Position numbers and translations under genes: made by a program. Source: Peristeroidobacter agariperforans (GTDB lineage Bacteria; Pseudomonadota; Gammaproteobacteria; Steroidobacterales; Steroidobacteraceae). Taken from it: DNA of 64,000 nucleotides. Shown here piece after piece: positions 8,733-17,423 of this stretch. Location: NCBI RefSeq assembly GCF_004138335.1, contig NZ_RYFW01000001.1, forward strand, positions 3,162,936 to 3,226,935. The letters run 5' to 3'. Each line of letters begins with the position of its first letter. The stretch's first letter is position 1. The notes below the pieces were generated by a model that made no database searches, was not told the DNA's origin, and saw nothing but the letters and a program-made list of their open reading frames with translations.

Positions 8733-9952
8733 GCGCGATGGAGAGGGAGGTCTCCATCGTTGTGTCGACGGAGGCGGTGCCGCTGAGATTGCTCGATGCG
8801 AGCAGGGCGCGCTTGATGCGCTGGCTCCTCGAAGATGCCTATCCGCTTTGGTGGTCTCGTGGCGTAGATCGTCAACACGGCGGTTTTCACGAGCGTCTCG
8901 AACAGGATAGCCAGCCTGTCAATGAACCGCGCCGTGCGCGACTACACCCGCGGCAGATGTTTGCCTTCAGCCTGGCGGACGACCTGGGCCACGACGGAAT
9001 GACGGAGCCGGCGGTTGCACACGCGCTTGAATATTTCCTGCGCCATTATGTGCGAGCCGATGGGCTCATCCGCATGAGCGTCGCACCCGACGGCAACTGC
9101 GTCGACGATTCCGTACTGCTCTACGATCAAGCGTTCGCATTGCTCGGCTATGCGACTGCCTACGATGTGTTGAACGACCCATCGCTGCGTCAGCGCGCCC
9201 ATGCATTGCTCGCAGCGACGCAAGGCTGTCTCACGAATCCGGCGGGCGGATTCTTCGAAACGCCCGATCGACCGCTCACGGCCACGAGCAACTCTCATAT
9301 GCATCTGCTGGAGGCGGCGCTGGCGTGGCAGGTGATAGACCACGACGTACGGTGGCGTCGCCTGGCTGCGGACATCGTTGAGCTCGCGTTTACCAAGCTC
9401 ATCGACGCGTCGAGCTCGCAGATCCGAGAGTTCTACACCGATGACTGGCAACCCGCGCAAGGCGATGCGGGTTCGATCGTGGAGCCAGGGCATCAGTTCG
9501 AGTGGGCCTGGCTACTGCTGCGTTGGTATTCGAGTACAGGAGAGGCACGAGCTTTGAAGCTCGCGACGAATCTCATCGACGCGGCGGAAAGCCACGGCGT
9601 GGATCGGTCAAGAGACGTAGCCGTCAACTCGACCTGGCTCGACGGCAAAGCCCGCGATCGGCGGGCCAGGCTGTGGCCGCAGACCGAAAGATTGAAGGCC
9701 GCTTGCGTCGCTTGGGAGTTGACGCGCGCGCCACGCTATCTGGATATGGCCCAACGCTCCGCGGCTGCGCTCGAACGGTATCTGCAGACCGAGACGGTGG
9801 GGTTGTGGCGCGATCAGATGTCCGAGCAAGGCGAATTCATTGAGGAGCCCGCGCCCGCCAGCTCTTTTTATCACCTGGTGGCGGCGATCGCGGACCTCAA
9901 TGCCACGTTGAACCGGGTAGGGCGCCCGTCATTGCGTCTCGCTAAAGAATGA
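8717..9952 (+). CDS. AGE family epimerase/isomerase (mannose isomerase-like)
   Basis: N-acylglucosamine 2-epimerase superfamily enzyme, 411 residues, an (alpha/alpha)6 barrel. Seen: HGGFHERLEQD near the N-terminus, RQMFAFSLA, the catalytic His regions SNSHMHLLEAAL and VEPGHQFEWAWLLLR, and RLWPQTERLKA, all diagnostic of the family. Members interconvert mannose and fructose, mannose and glucose, or GlcNAc and ManNAc. Because the gene overlaps a fructokinase-like ROK kinase, mannose isomerase (YihS/YbcC-like) activity is favoured, but this is inference. The ATG at 8717 lies inside the kinase gene; a second in-frame Met occurs eight codons in. Confidence 0.85.
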   Translation: MAAEVSAMEREVSIVVSTEAVPLRLLDASRARLMRWLLEDAYPLWWSRGVDRQHGGFHERLEQDSQPVNEPRRARLHPRQMFAFSLADDLGHDGMTEPAVAHALEYFLRHYVRADGLIRMSVAPDGNCVDDSVLLYDQAFALLGYATAYDVLNDPSLRQRAHALLAATQGCLTNPAGGFFETPDRPLTATSNSHMHLLEAALAWQVIDHDVRWRRLAADIVELAFTKLIDASSSQIREFYTDDWQPAQGDAGSIVEPGHQFEWAWLLLRWYSSTGEARALKLATNLIDAAESHGVDRSRDVAVNSTWLDGKARDRRARLWPQTERLKAACVAWELTRAPRYLDMAQRSAAALERYLQTETVGLWRDQMSEQGEFIEEPAPASSFYHLVAAIADLNATLNRVGRPSLRLAKE

Positions 9953-9981
9953 ATTCACGCGAGCAAACATTACCGCCGGGC

Positions 9982-10015
9982 ATTTAAATAAAACAAATAT
10001 AAGAATCTATTGACA
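9982..10015 (+). promoter_or_regulatory. AT-rich motif and -35-like element before TBDR
   Basis: The TTAAATAAA core at 9984-9992 repeats the dyad found at 7748-7756 and is followed by an AT-rich run and TTGACA at 10010-10015. No good -10 box is visible at the expected spacing. This may be the second operator of the upstream ROK repressor, placed on the receptor promoter. Confidence 0.4.
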
Positions 10016-10148
10016 AGGCCAAAACGGCCGCAGCAGAATCACGCTCAATGGCCTCGTGCGCGATTCACGCGGGCTCGGGACGGGCGCAAGCGTCGATCAG
10101 CCGAAGGCCGGCAAAGAACGGTTCGGTAGTCAAACAGGGGGATGAGAG

Positions 10149-13067
10149 ATGCCTACACGCAGTGTGCGATGGCGACGGGGTTCGTGGCTCGCGGCCTCGA
10201 GCGTAGCGCTGTTCGCTAATACCGGCCTTGCCCAGAATCAGAGCGCGGGCGAGCTGGAGGAAGTGGTGGTCACCGGCGTGCGCGCCGCTCAGCAGGCTGC
10301 CATCGATATCAAGCGCGACTCGCTGCAGATCGTCGATGCAATTTCCGCTGAAGACATCGGCAAATTGCCCGACGTCACCATCTCCGATTCCCTGCAACGC
10401 ATCCCCGGCATCCAGATTCGCCGCGACGCCGGCGAAGGCAGTCAGATTGCGGTGCGCGGCTTGCCGCAAGTGTCCACGTTGCTCAACGGCGAGCAGTTTC
10501 TCGGCGCCAACTCCATCACCACCGTACAACCTAACTTCACCGACGTACCCTCGCAGCTGTTTGCGGGGGCGAATGTATATAAGACCGCCACGTCCGGCTT
10601 GCTCAACAGTGGCTTGACCGGCACCGTCGATCTACGCACCCGCCGCCCCTTCGATCTGCCGCAAGGCCTCACCGCGTCGGCTGCGGTTGAAGGCACGTAC
10701 GGCGACGGCGCCGAAGAGCTCGATCCGCAGGGCAATCTGCTGGTCGCCTGGAACAACGATCGTTTCGGCGCGCTGGTCTCGGTGGCGTATTCCAACGTCA
10801 ACCTGGCGAATTACTACAGCGGCATGCAAGGCGATCAAGGCTGGAGCGGACGCCCCAGTGAGGGCGGCAATTGGCCCGGCGACGTGAATGGCGATGTGAA
10901 CGGCGACGGCGATACCGACGACATGATCGTTTCCTATCAGGGGCACACGGCGTTCAATCGTTTCACCGAGCGCGACCGCATCGGCCTGAACGCCTCCTTC
11001 CAGGCGCGCATCACGGATGCCGTGCAGCTGACGGCCGATGCCTTCTACACCGATCAGGAACAGTATGTTCGCACTGCCGGCATGGCCGCCGAAGACAAGT
11101 GGCAGCGATGGGAATGGTTCACGCCATTGTCTTCGCGAGGCAGCGGCGCGATGATCGACGATCGCGAGCTCATCCTGGTCGATCAGTTCCTGCTGGACAC
11201 GAGGCGCCTGAAGTCGTTCTCGCAGGTCGCGCGTACCGATGCGAAATCGCAGAACTTCAACCTGGAGCTGAGCTTCGACAACGGCGGAAAGTTCACCGGC
11301 AGCGCGCGCGCCATCCTGGCGGACGCCGAGCAGAACATCGTCAACAGCTACGCGGACATCGATCTTTCCAACGGCAGCCAGTGGGGTATTCAGAACAACT
11401 ATTATCCTGGCGGCACGCAGAATCCTTATCCGAATGGCTACGCCGGCTTCCCGCAGATCACCGTGGACTATCGCGGCGAGCACGTGCGCTTCTCGGGCAT
11501 TCCGGACATCGTCAACAACCTCGATGCCTACTCGATCGGCGCTCTGTCCTCTGAGAACAATTTCGACCGCGATGCCGACATGACTGCATTCCGGCTGGAC
11601 GGCAGTTACGAGTTCACGGACAAGTTCGCGCTCGACGCCGGTGTTCGCTACAGCGAGCGGGAAACCAACCAGCTCGGCTACGACTATCTCGCGCCGTTCT
11701 ACGGTAGTGCTGCCTCGAACGGCAGCGGATGTTTGGTGAAATGGAAGGCCACCGACGTCGTGCTGGGCGGCGGCGGCATAAACGGCGCGTGCACCGCGGG
11801 TGATGCGGGTGGCTTCTACACGGCGCTGGGCCGCATGCCGCTGTCCTCGTTTGGAAACAACGTGATCCGGGTGACCGACTATGGCGACGCGCAGGGTGTG
11901 CCGCCCGTGTACGTGCTGGACCCCGAAGCGATGGACGACCCGCTCGCGTTCCACAACGGCCTGTTCCCCGGCAACGTAAAAGTGATGAATCCCGGCAACT
12001 CTTTCGGCGTGGACGTGGATCAAACGACCGCCTATCTGCAGGGAAGGTTGAACGGCGGCGACGACGTGCCGTACTCGGCGAACATCGGCCTGCGCATGGT
12101 CAAGACCAGGCTGAACGTGGTCCAGAACAATGTCGGCGCGCCGCAGCCGTACGGTGCGGCAAATATGGATGCCGGCGATGTGGTTACCGATCGCGAGTTC
12201 AACGACTACCTGCCGTCGCTGAATTTCACGTTCGATCTGAGCGACTCCGTCAAGTTGCGCATGGGCTATTCGAAGACCATGACGCTGCTGGATCTGGAGC
12301 AGTGGGGCGGTGCGTTGACGCCTTCTTATGCGATCTCGAACGCCGAGGGTGGACGCTTCGTGATCGTTGGCGCCAACTCCAACGGCAATCCGGAGCTCGA
12401 TCCGTGGCGCTCGAAGAACTTCGACGGCTCGATCGAATGGTATTTGAACGACCAGACGATGCTGGCCGCGGCGTTGTTCCACATCGAGGTCGACAGTTTC
12501 ATCGAGCGTGGCACGGTGCCGATGGCGTTGCCCGATCAGGACGGCGTCGTGCGGCGTACGGTCAACGTGCTGACGAACGTTCAGGGCGAGGGCGGCACGC
12601 TGGAGGGCGTGGAGCTCTCGGCGAAACACGCGTTCTCGGAGCTGCCGGGCATCTGGAGTAACTTCGGTGTGGACGCCAACTACACCTACTCGCCTAGCGA
12701 TTCCGGGCGTACCGACATTGCCGGCCAAAAGCTGCCGTTCCCGAGCAATTCCAAGCACCAGACCAATTTCGTGTTGTGGTTCGAGAGCGACCGCTTGCAA
12801 GCGCGTATCGCTCACAACTACCGCAGCAAGCGAGCCGAGGCGTTCAATCAGATCTGGGGCGCCGAAGGACTCACGGTGTACCAGTCGTCCACGAGCTATA
12901 TCGACGCCTCAGTGAGCTATGACGTCACGCCGAGCTTCACGGCGTATCTGCAGGGGCTCAATCTGACCAACGAATACGAGAACTATTATTTTCAGTGGGA
13001 AAGTCAGAAGGCGTACCAGTTCGGATATGAGCGACGGTTCATTGCCGGCCTCCGCGGCAAGTTCTGA
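10149..13067 (+). CDS. TonB-dependent receptor (sugar-locus type)
   Basis: Outer-membrane TonB-dependent receptor of 972 residues. Seen: signal peptide ending near GLAQN, TonB-box-like ELEEVVVTGV, plug domain with SAEDIGKLPDVTISDSLQRIPGIQI and RGLPQVSTLLNG, a barrel of alternating amphipathic strands, and a terminal aromatic residue (GLRGKF) needed for barrel assembly. The plug resembles the Caulobacter/Xanthomonas-type receptors that import oligosaccharides. It lies behind the ROK repressor, kinase and epimerase genes, so it is the likely importer for that sugar. The ATG follows a GGGGGATGAG ribosome site. A strong hairpin lies behind it. Weakly related to the three receptors further right. 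Confidence 0.93.
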   Translation: MPTRSVRWRRGSWLAASSVALFANTGLAQNQSAGELEEVVVTGVRAAQQAAIDIKRDSLQIVDAISAEDIGKLPDVTISDSLQRIPGIQIRRDAGEGSQIAVRGLPQVSTLLNGEQFLGANSITTVQPNFTDVPSQLFAGANVYKTATSGLLNSGLTGTVDLRTRRPFDLPQGLTASAAVEGTYGDGAEELDPQGNLLVAWNNDRFGALVSVAYSNVNLANYYSGMQGDQGWSGRPSEGGNWPGDVNGDVNGDGDTDDMIVSYQGHTAFNRFTERDRIGLNASFQARITDAVQLTADAFYTDQEQYVRTAGMAAEDKWQRWEWFTPLSSRGSGAMIDDRELILVDQFLLDTRRLKSFSQVARTDAKSQNFNLELSFDNGGKFTGSARAILADAEQNIVNSYADIDLSNGSQWGIQNNYYPGGTQNPYPNGYAGFPQITVDYRGEHVRFSGIPDIVNNLDAYSIGALSSENNFDRDADMTAFRLDGSYEFTDKFALDAGVRYSERETNQLGYDYLAPFYGSAASNGSGCLVKWKATDVVLGGGGINGACTAGDAGGFYTALGRMPLSSFGNNVIRVTDYGDAQGVPPVYVLDPEAMDDPLAFHNGLFPGNVKVMNPGNSFGVDVDQTTAYLQGRLNGGDDVPYSANIGLRMVKTRLNVVQNNVGAPQPYGAANMDAGDVVTDREFNDYLPSLNFTFDLSDSVKLRMGYSKTMTLLDLEQWGGALTPSYAISNAEGGRFVIVGANSNGNPELDPWRSKNFDGSIEWYLNDQTMLAAALFHIEVDSFIERGTVPMALPDQDGVVRRTVNVLTNVQGEGGTLEGVELSAKHAFSELPGIWSNFGVDANYTYSPSDSGRTDIAGQKLPFPSNSKHQTNFVLWFESDRLQARIAHNYRSKRAEAFNQIWGAEGLTVYQSSTSYIDASVSYDVTPSFTAYLQGLNLTNEYENYYFQWESQKAYQFGYERRFIAGLRGKF

Positions 13068-13081
13068 TCGGTAGCGATGCG

Positions 13082-13121
13082 CCGACGTGCGGTGCCCGGA
13101 TCGGCGGGCATCGCACGTCGG
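13082..13121 (+). terminator. Strong hairpin after TBDR
   Basis: Long stem CCGACGTGCG against CGCACGTCGG, extended inward by TGCCC/GGGCA with a single mispaired base on each side. It starts 14 bases after the receptor stop. Only a short pyrimidine run follows, so it may terminate or protect the mRNA end. Confidence 0.6.
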
Positions 13122-13237
13122 TTCCATTCAAGCTTGGTCGATCCGGGTCCGACTATGTACCATGGGGCCGGGGTTCGAGCGAGCTGGCCTCGGCGGCGCG
13201 CAGCCCGTACTCATTCATAAAGATTACGGAAAATCAC

Positions 13238-15667
13238 ATGCGCCAGTCCGTCTCAGCGGTCTGTCTTCTCGTGCTGCTTAGTTCCTGCGGTGGGGGCGGC
13301 GGCGGTGGCGGTAGCCCGGCCCCCTCACCCCCGCCTTCGTCACCACAGCCGCCGGGTCCTCCGCCGACCACGTTCGTGGTCACGCTTACGCCGAGCACCA
13401 CGATTGCGTCCTATGGCGAGGCGATCTCGCTCTTTTACTCATCCAATGATGCCACTTCCTGCGAGCTCCGCAGCGACGATCCGGACGACAGTAATCCGCT
13501 GCATGCTCCATTCGTGAGCTCGACGCTGAACCGACGGATCTATCGCACTACGACGTTCACCTACCGTTGCACCGATAGAAATAGCGCTGCCACCCTCACG
13601 CGTACAGCGACGATAGCGGTGAGCACGCCGGCGCTGCGCTTCGCCGCTTCCGACATCGGCGTCAACGACGTTGCCTGGGATCGCAATCACCAGGTGATGT
13701 ATCTCGCACTCGGCGCCAGATCGTCCGTTGCGCCCAACTCCATCGTCGCTTTCGACCCGGTGACCGGCGCCTTGTCTGGCTCGGCGTTTGCCGGCAGCGA
13801 GCCGAACACGATTGCCGTGTCGGACGATGGTTCGAAGCTTTATGTCGGCTTCCGCAGCTCGAACACGGTCAGCCGCTTCTCGGTGCCAGCACTGACGCGT
13901 GACTTCACGGCGCCGATTCCGATGAACTCCGCTGGCACCAACTCGGGACATCCGCAGTTCGCGCTGGACATCGCAGCCGCACCCGGCGCGCCCGGCAAAT
14001 TCGCCGTCTCCCTGCAGACCTTCGCGCGGATGATCGTTTACGACGGCCAGAGTCCGATGCTCGCTCCCCCCGGCCAGCTGGGCCCGGAGATCCGCCAGCC
14101 GGGCGAAGTACTGGCGTGGGCGGACTCGAACACGGTGCTGGCGCTATATGATTTTGGTTGGGGAGCGACGCTCGCGCGTTACGACACCGGCAGCGTCACA
14201 GTGACTCCGCAGGGCTCGACTACGGTCAACAATCGCGTCTTCGGAATGCTGGCCAGCGACGCCGGTCGAATCTATACGAACTGCGGCCACGTGATCGATG
14301 CAACGACCCTGCAGGCATTGCCGTCATTCGCACGTTCCTGTCCAGAAACGTCGCCATACACGAACGCCCAGGTCGCGACCGATTCGGCCAACAATCGGGT
14401 CTTCTTTGCCGAGCGGCTGGAAGAAGCGGTCGATGCCAGCATCCTCTATAAGATCGATGTCTATCGCGAGGACACGCGCGAGCTGCTGCACACTGCGCGC
14501 CTTCCTTTGTCTCTCGCTCGGATTCCACTGGGCAGCAAGATCACCAACATGATCCGCTTTGGCGCCGACGGCCTGGCGATGACCACCTCGGACGGGCAGT
14601 TGCTCATCGTCTATGGAGAGTTCGTGGCAGCCGGCGGTACAAACCTCGTGCGCGTCGTGCCTGGCGAACCAACGGGCGGGTACTACCGGGCCGATCTCGT
14701 TCAATTCACGTCGGTGCTGCCACGCGCCGTGGACCTCGCGTGGGATGCACAACGCTCGCAGCTGTACGTTGCCGTTGCACAGGACGCTGCTGCTCACGCC
14801 GGGCAGATCGCGATATTCGATCCTCAGCGCCTGGACACACCGAGCTATGTCGCGCGGCCCACTCCTGTGCACGCAATCGAGGTGACCGATGACGGTCAGT
14901 TCCTGTACGTGACGGGCACGGATTCGTTCGAGCGTCTGCGGCTGCCGACGTTTGCGTCCGAAGCGCTTGTGAGCGGTGTGGGCGGTGCGTGGCCGGCTGG
15001 TTTCCTGCGCGCCGCACCCGGCAGGCCTCTGACCGTGGCAGTGGGACCGGTGATCTACGACGACATCACGCCTCGCGGCGTGCTGTCCGGCGGGTCCATG
15101 CAGCCCGCCTGGGGTGAGAGCGCCGATCGGTTCTACGTGTTTGATTCGGAGGGCAGTGGCTTCTGGATCGATAGCGCCGATACCAGCAATGGCGGCATTA
15201 CACCGCTATGGCACTACGACAACATTTTCAGCAGTGTGCATCCATTTCCGTTCCATACCGGATTCACACAGTCAGGAAGTTTGCTCTACAGCGACACGGG
15301 CGTGGTGTTCGATCCCGAGGCCGGCATCGTAACGGGGATATTCGCGCTCGGACCGCTCAGCGGCCACGGTGTCGTGAGCGTGCCGTACTCGATGGCCTTT
15401 GCTACGCCTGCATGGGGGCCCGTCGCCATCGACGCTGCACGCAATCGCGCCTATGTGGCGAGCTGCGTTGGCTATACGAATCAAGATGATTGCGGTCTCA
15501 ATTTTCTGCAGGTCTTCGACACACGCACGTATGCGCCACTCATGATCTCTCCACTGGATGTTACCGGGCGGGTACGCAAGTTGATTCGCGTGAATGAGGT
15601 GGATCTCGCCGCCATCGCATTCGATGGACGCGTCATCTACATGCCCAATCCGGATTCGGTCGACTAG
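13238..15667 (+). CDS. Lipoprotein with YVTN/WD40-like beta-propeller
   Basis: Secreted lipoprotein of 809 residues. Seen: a short signal with lipobox LLSSC at residue 18, followed at once by a run of eight glycines and a Pro/Ser-rich linker (about 27-45), a TFVVTLTPSTT Ig-like strand region, then repeated blades such as PNTIAVSDDGSKLYVGF, VDLAWDAQRSQLYVAV and VHAIEVTDDGQFLYVTG, typical of YVTN beta-propellers. The Cys-Gly-rich linker after the lipobox is common in outer-membrane surface lipoproteins. It follows the sugar-locus receptor but is separated from it by a hairpin. It might bind glycans or act as a surface scaffold; no catalytic residues were recognised. Confidence 0.82.
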   Translation: MRQSVSAVCLLVLLSSCGGGGGGGGSPAPSPPPSSPQPPGPPPTTFVVTLTPSTTIASYGEAISLFYSSNDATSCELRSDDPDDSNPLHAPFVSSTLNRRIYRTTTFTYRCTDRNSAATLTRTATIAVSTPALRFAASDIGVNDVAWDRNHQVMYLALGARSSVAPNSIVAFDPVTGALSGSAFAGSEPNTIAVSDDGSKLYVGFRSSNTVSRFSVPALTRDFTAPIPMNSAGTNSGHPQFALDIAAAPGAPGKFAVSLQTFARMIVYDGQSPMLAPPGQLGPEIRQPGEVLAWADSNTVLALYDFGWGATLARYDTGSVTVTPQGSTTVNNRVFGMLASDAGRIYTNCGHVIDATTLQALPSFARSCPETSPYTNAQVATDSANNRVFFAERLEEAVDASILYKIDVYREDTRELLHTARLPLSLARIPLGSKITNMIRFGADGLAMTTSDGQLLIVYGEFVAAGGTNLVRVVPGEPTGGYYRADLVQFTSVLPRAVDLAWDAQRSQLYVAVAQDAAAHAGQIAIFDPQRLDTPSYVARPTPVHAIEVTDDGQFLYVTGTDSFERLRLPTFASEALVSGVGGAWPAGFLRAAPGRPLTVAVGPVIYDDITPRGVLSGGSMQPAWGESADRFYVFDSEGSGFWIDSADTSNGGITPLWHYDNIFSSVHPFPFHTGFTQSGSLLYSDTGVVFDPEAGIVTGIFALGPLSGHGVVSVPYSMAFATPAWGPVAIDAARNRAYVASCVGYTNQDDCGLNFLQVFDTRTYAPLMISPLDVTGRVRKLIRVNEVDLAAIAFDGRVIYMPNPDSVD

Positions 15668-15795
15668 CGCAGATCGGGTAGTTTTTGGCCTGCTGCGGAT
15701 CGATCTTTCATCGGCTCGGCGGCACCAGGTGACCTCTTCGGGACTGCCGGCGCCGGTCTCGTGCGCTAAACCGGTCGACGCATAGGCCGCTTTCC

Positions 15796-15833
15796 GCCGA
15801 TGGGATTGCGCGGATCGGCAAGATTCTGCCGAT
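15796..15833 (+). promoter_or_regulatory. Upstream activator site, copy 1
   Basis: GCCGAT at 15796-15801, then 12 bases, then the perfect dyad ATCGGCA-N6-TGCCGAT at 15814-15833. The same arrangement recurs before both related TBDRs (29395-29432, 34781-34819) and, degenerate, at 20690-20728. It is the probable binding site of the DctD-like activator encoded at 19295-20674. The dyad begins 103 bases before the -24 element. Confidence 0.75.
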
Positions 15834-15862
15834 TGCTCTGCAAGTTGCCCCGCCGCTGCAGT

Positions 15863-15884
15863 GTGAGTATTCGAAAATACTCAC
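15863..15884. promoter_or_regulatory. 22-base inverted repeat, copy 1
   Basis: Perfect 9-base arms GTGAGTATT and AATACTCAC with a 4-base spacer, between the activator dyad and the -24 element. The left arm is conserved at 29462 and 34847. It could be a site for a second regulator or a DNA-bending protein. Confidence 0.6.
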
Positions 15885-15916
15885 GTCCCGACTGCGACGT
15901 CTGGCCTTTAGATGCG

Positions 15917-15932
15917 TGGCATGGGGATTGCA
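15917..15932 (+). promoter_or_regulatory. Sigma-54 (-24/-12) promoter of MHS transporter
   Basis: TGGCATGGGGATTGCA has the GG and GC dinucleotides at the exact spacing of the sigma-54 consensus (TGGCAC-N5-TTGCA). Transcription would start about 12 bases downstream, leaving a short leader before the ATG at 15977. This excludes the longer upstream reading of the transporter gene. Confidence 0.85.
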
Positions 15933-15976
15933 ACCTTGCTGGCACAGACGACGTAATCAGCGCGGTATCACAAAAA

Positions 15977-17323
15977 ATGGGACAAATTGAGCTGGCGGTC
16001 GATGCCGACATTGCGAAAGCGGTGAAAGTTGCGCCCCTCGACGCTGCGGACATGCGTCGGCGTATCAAGGCGATCTTCATCGGATCGGTAGGCAACCTGG
16101 TCGAGTGGTACGACTTCTACGCCTATGCGGCCTTCGCGCTGTACTTCGCGCACCTGTTCTTCCCGGGCGAGAACGTCGTCGTTCAGCAGCTGAGCGCTGC
16201 GCTGCTGTTCGCGTTCGGCTTCATCGTCCGTCCGCTCGGCGGCATGCTGTTCGGACATCTGGCCGACCACTATGGCAGGCGCACGGCGCTCACGCTGTCG
16301 GTGCTGCTGATGTGTTTCGGCTCGCTGATGATCGCCGTGACGCCGACCTATGCCTCGATCGGCATCGTCGCGCCGGTGATGCTGTTCGTTGCACGCCTGA
16401 TCCAGGGGCTGAGCCTCGGCGGTGAGTACGGCACCAGCGCCACCTATCTGAGCGAGATCGCGCACGAGAATCATCGCGGCTTCTTCGCCAGTTTCCAGTA
16501 TGTGACGCTCATCGGCGGCCAGTTGCTGGCCATCCTGGTGCTGCTGCTGTTACAGAAGGTGTTCCTGACTCACGAACAGTTGATGGATTGGGGCTGGCGA
16601 ATTCCATTCGCGATCGGCGCCTGTCTGGCGATCGTTGCGGCCGTCATGCGCCGTGACTTGCACGAGACCGATGCGTTCGTCGAAGCGAGGAAAGCCGCTC
16701 CGCGTGAAAGCTCGACCAAGGCGCTGATGAAATATCCGCGCGAGGTGATGCTCGTCGTCGGCCTGACCATGGGCGGCACGGCGGCGTTCTACACGTACAC
16801 CACTTATATGCAGAAGTTCCTGAAGCTCTCGGTCAATCTCACTGATGACCAGACGACCATGGTGACGGCCGGATCGTTGCTGTTCGCCATGCTGCTGCAA
16901 CCGATCTATGGGGCGATTTCCGACAAGATCGGCCGCAAGTGGCTGCTGATCGGCTTCGGCGTGGCCGGTACGCTGTTTACCATTCCACTGCTGACAGCAT
17001 TGCAGGCGGCCCGGGATCCACTTCAGGCGTTCTTCCTGATTGCCCTCGCATGGATAATTGTGTCAGGTTACACATCGATAAATGCAGTGGTGAAAGCGGA
17101 GCTATTCCCCACGCGGGTCCGTGCAACTGGCGTCGGACTTCCCTATGCAATCACAGTGTCCATCTTCGGCGGCACCGCCGAGTCCATCGGGCTGTGGTTC
17201 AAATCGATCGGTCGCGAGCACTGGTTCTACTATTACTTGACCGGCTGTATCGCTACGTCGCTCGTGGTGTACCTGCTCATGCGCGACACCAAGAAGACCT
17301 CCGCGATGAACCGGCACGACTGA
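15977..17323 (+). CDS. MHS-family MFS transporter (KgtP/dicarboxylate type)
   Basis: Inner-membrane proton symporter of the metabolite:H+ symporter (MHS) family, 448 residues, 12 membrane helices. Seen: GNLVEWYDFYAYAAFAL in helix 1, the MFS loop motif GHLADHYGRR, and LSLGGEYGTSATYLSEIA, which together define MHS members such as alpha-ketoglutarate, citrate and shikimate permeases. The frame is open further upstream, but the ATG at 15977 is chosen because the sigma-54 promoter lies at 15917-15932. The ribosome site is weak. The DctB/DctD-like pair follows directly, and the promoter is of the DctD-activated kind, so an organic acid is the likely substrate; which one is not decidable. Confidence 0.88.
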   Translation: MGQIELAVDADIAKAVKVAPLDAADMRRRIKAIFIGSVGNLVEWYDFYAYAAFALYFAHLFFPGENVVVQQLSAALLFAFGFIVRPLGGMLFGHLADHYGRRTALTLSVLLMCFGSLMIAVTPTYASIGIVAPVMLFVARLIQGLSLGGEYGTSATYLSEIAHENHRGFFASFQYVTLIGGQLLAILVLLLLQKVFLTHEQLMDWGWRIPFAIGACLAIVAAVMRRDLHETDAFVEARKAAPRESSTKALMKYPREVMLVVGLTMGGTAAFYTYTTYMQKFLKLSVNLTDDQTTMVTAGSLLFAMLLQPIYGAISDKIGRKWLLIGFGVAGTLFTIPLLTALQAARDPLQAFFLIALAWIIVSGYTSINAVVKAELFPTRVRATGVGLPYAITVSIFGGTAESIGLWFKSIGREHWFYYYLTGCIATSLVVYLLMRDTKKTSAMNRHD

Positions 17324-17423
17324 CAGACGCATCCGCACATTGCTGCTAACATCGCCAAGAGGTCCGACGCACGTATCACGTTGGGTAAACAACTAGCCGA
17401 GAAAATCCGCACGACCCTCGCTC

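Larger units (their letters stand above)
15668..15976. other. Regulatory region of MHS transporter
   Basis: This 309-base gap contains, in order, the upstream activator dyads, a 22-base inverted repeat and a -24/-12 promoter, each listed separately. The rest shows nothing else. Confidence 0.7.

Noticed and set aside
10632..12815. A 727-codon minus-strand frame
   Set aside because: It is antisense to the sugar-locus receptor and is explained by codon bias; no recognisable motif.
15800..15976. N-terminal extension of the MHS transporter
   Set aside because: It covers the activator dyad and the sigma-54 promoter and has no membrane-protein character.
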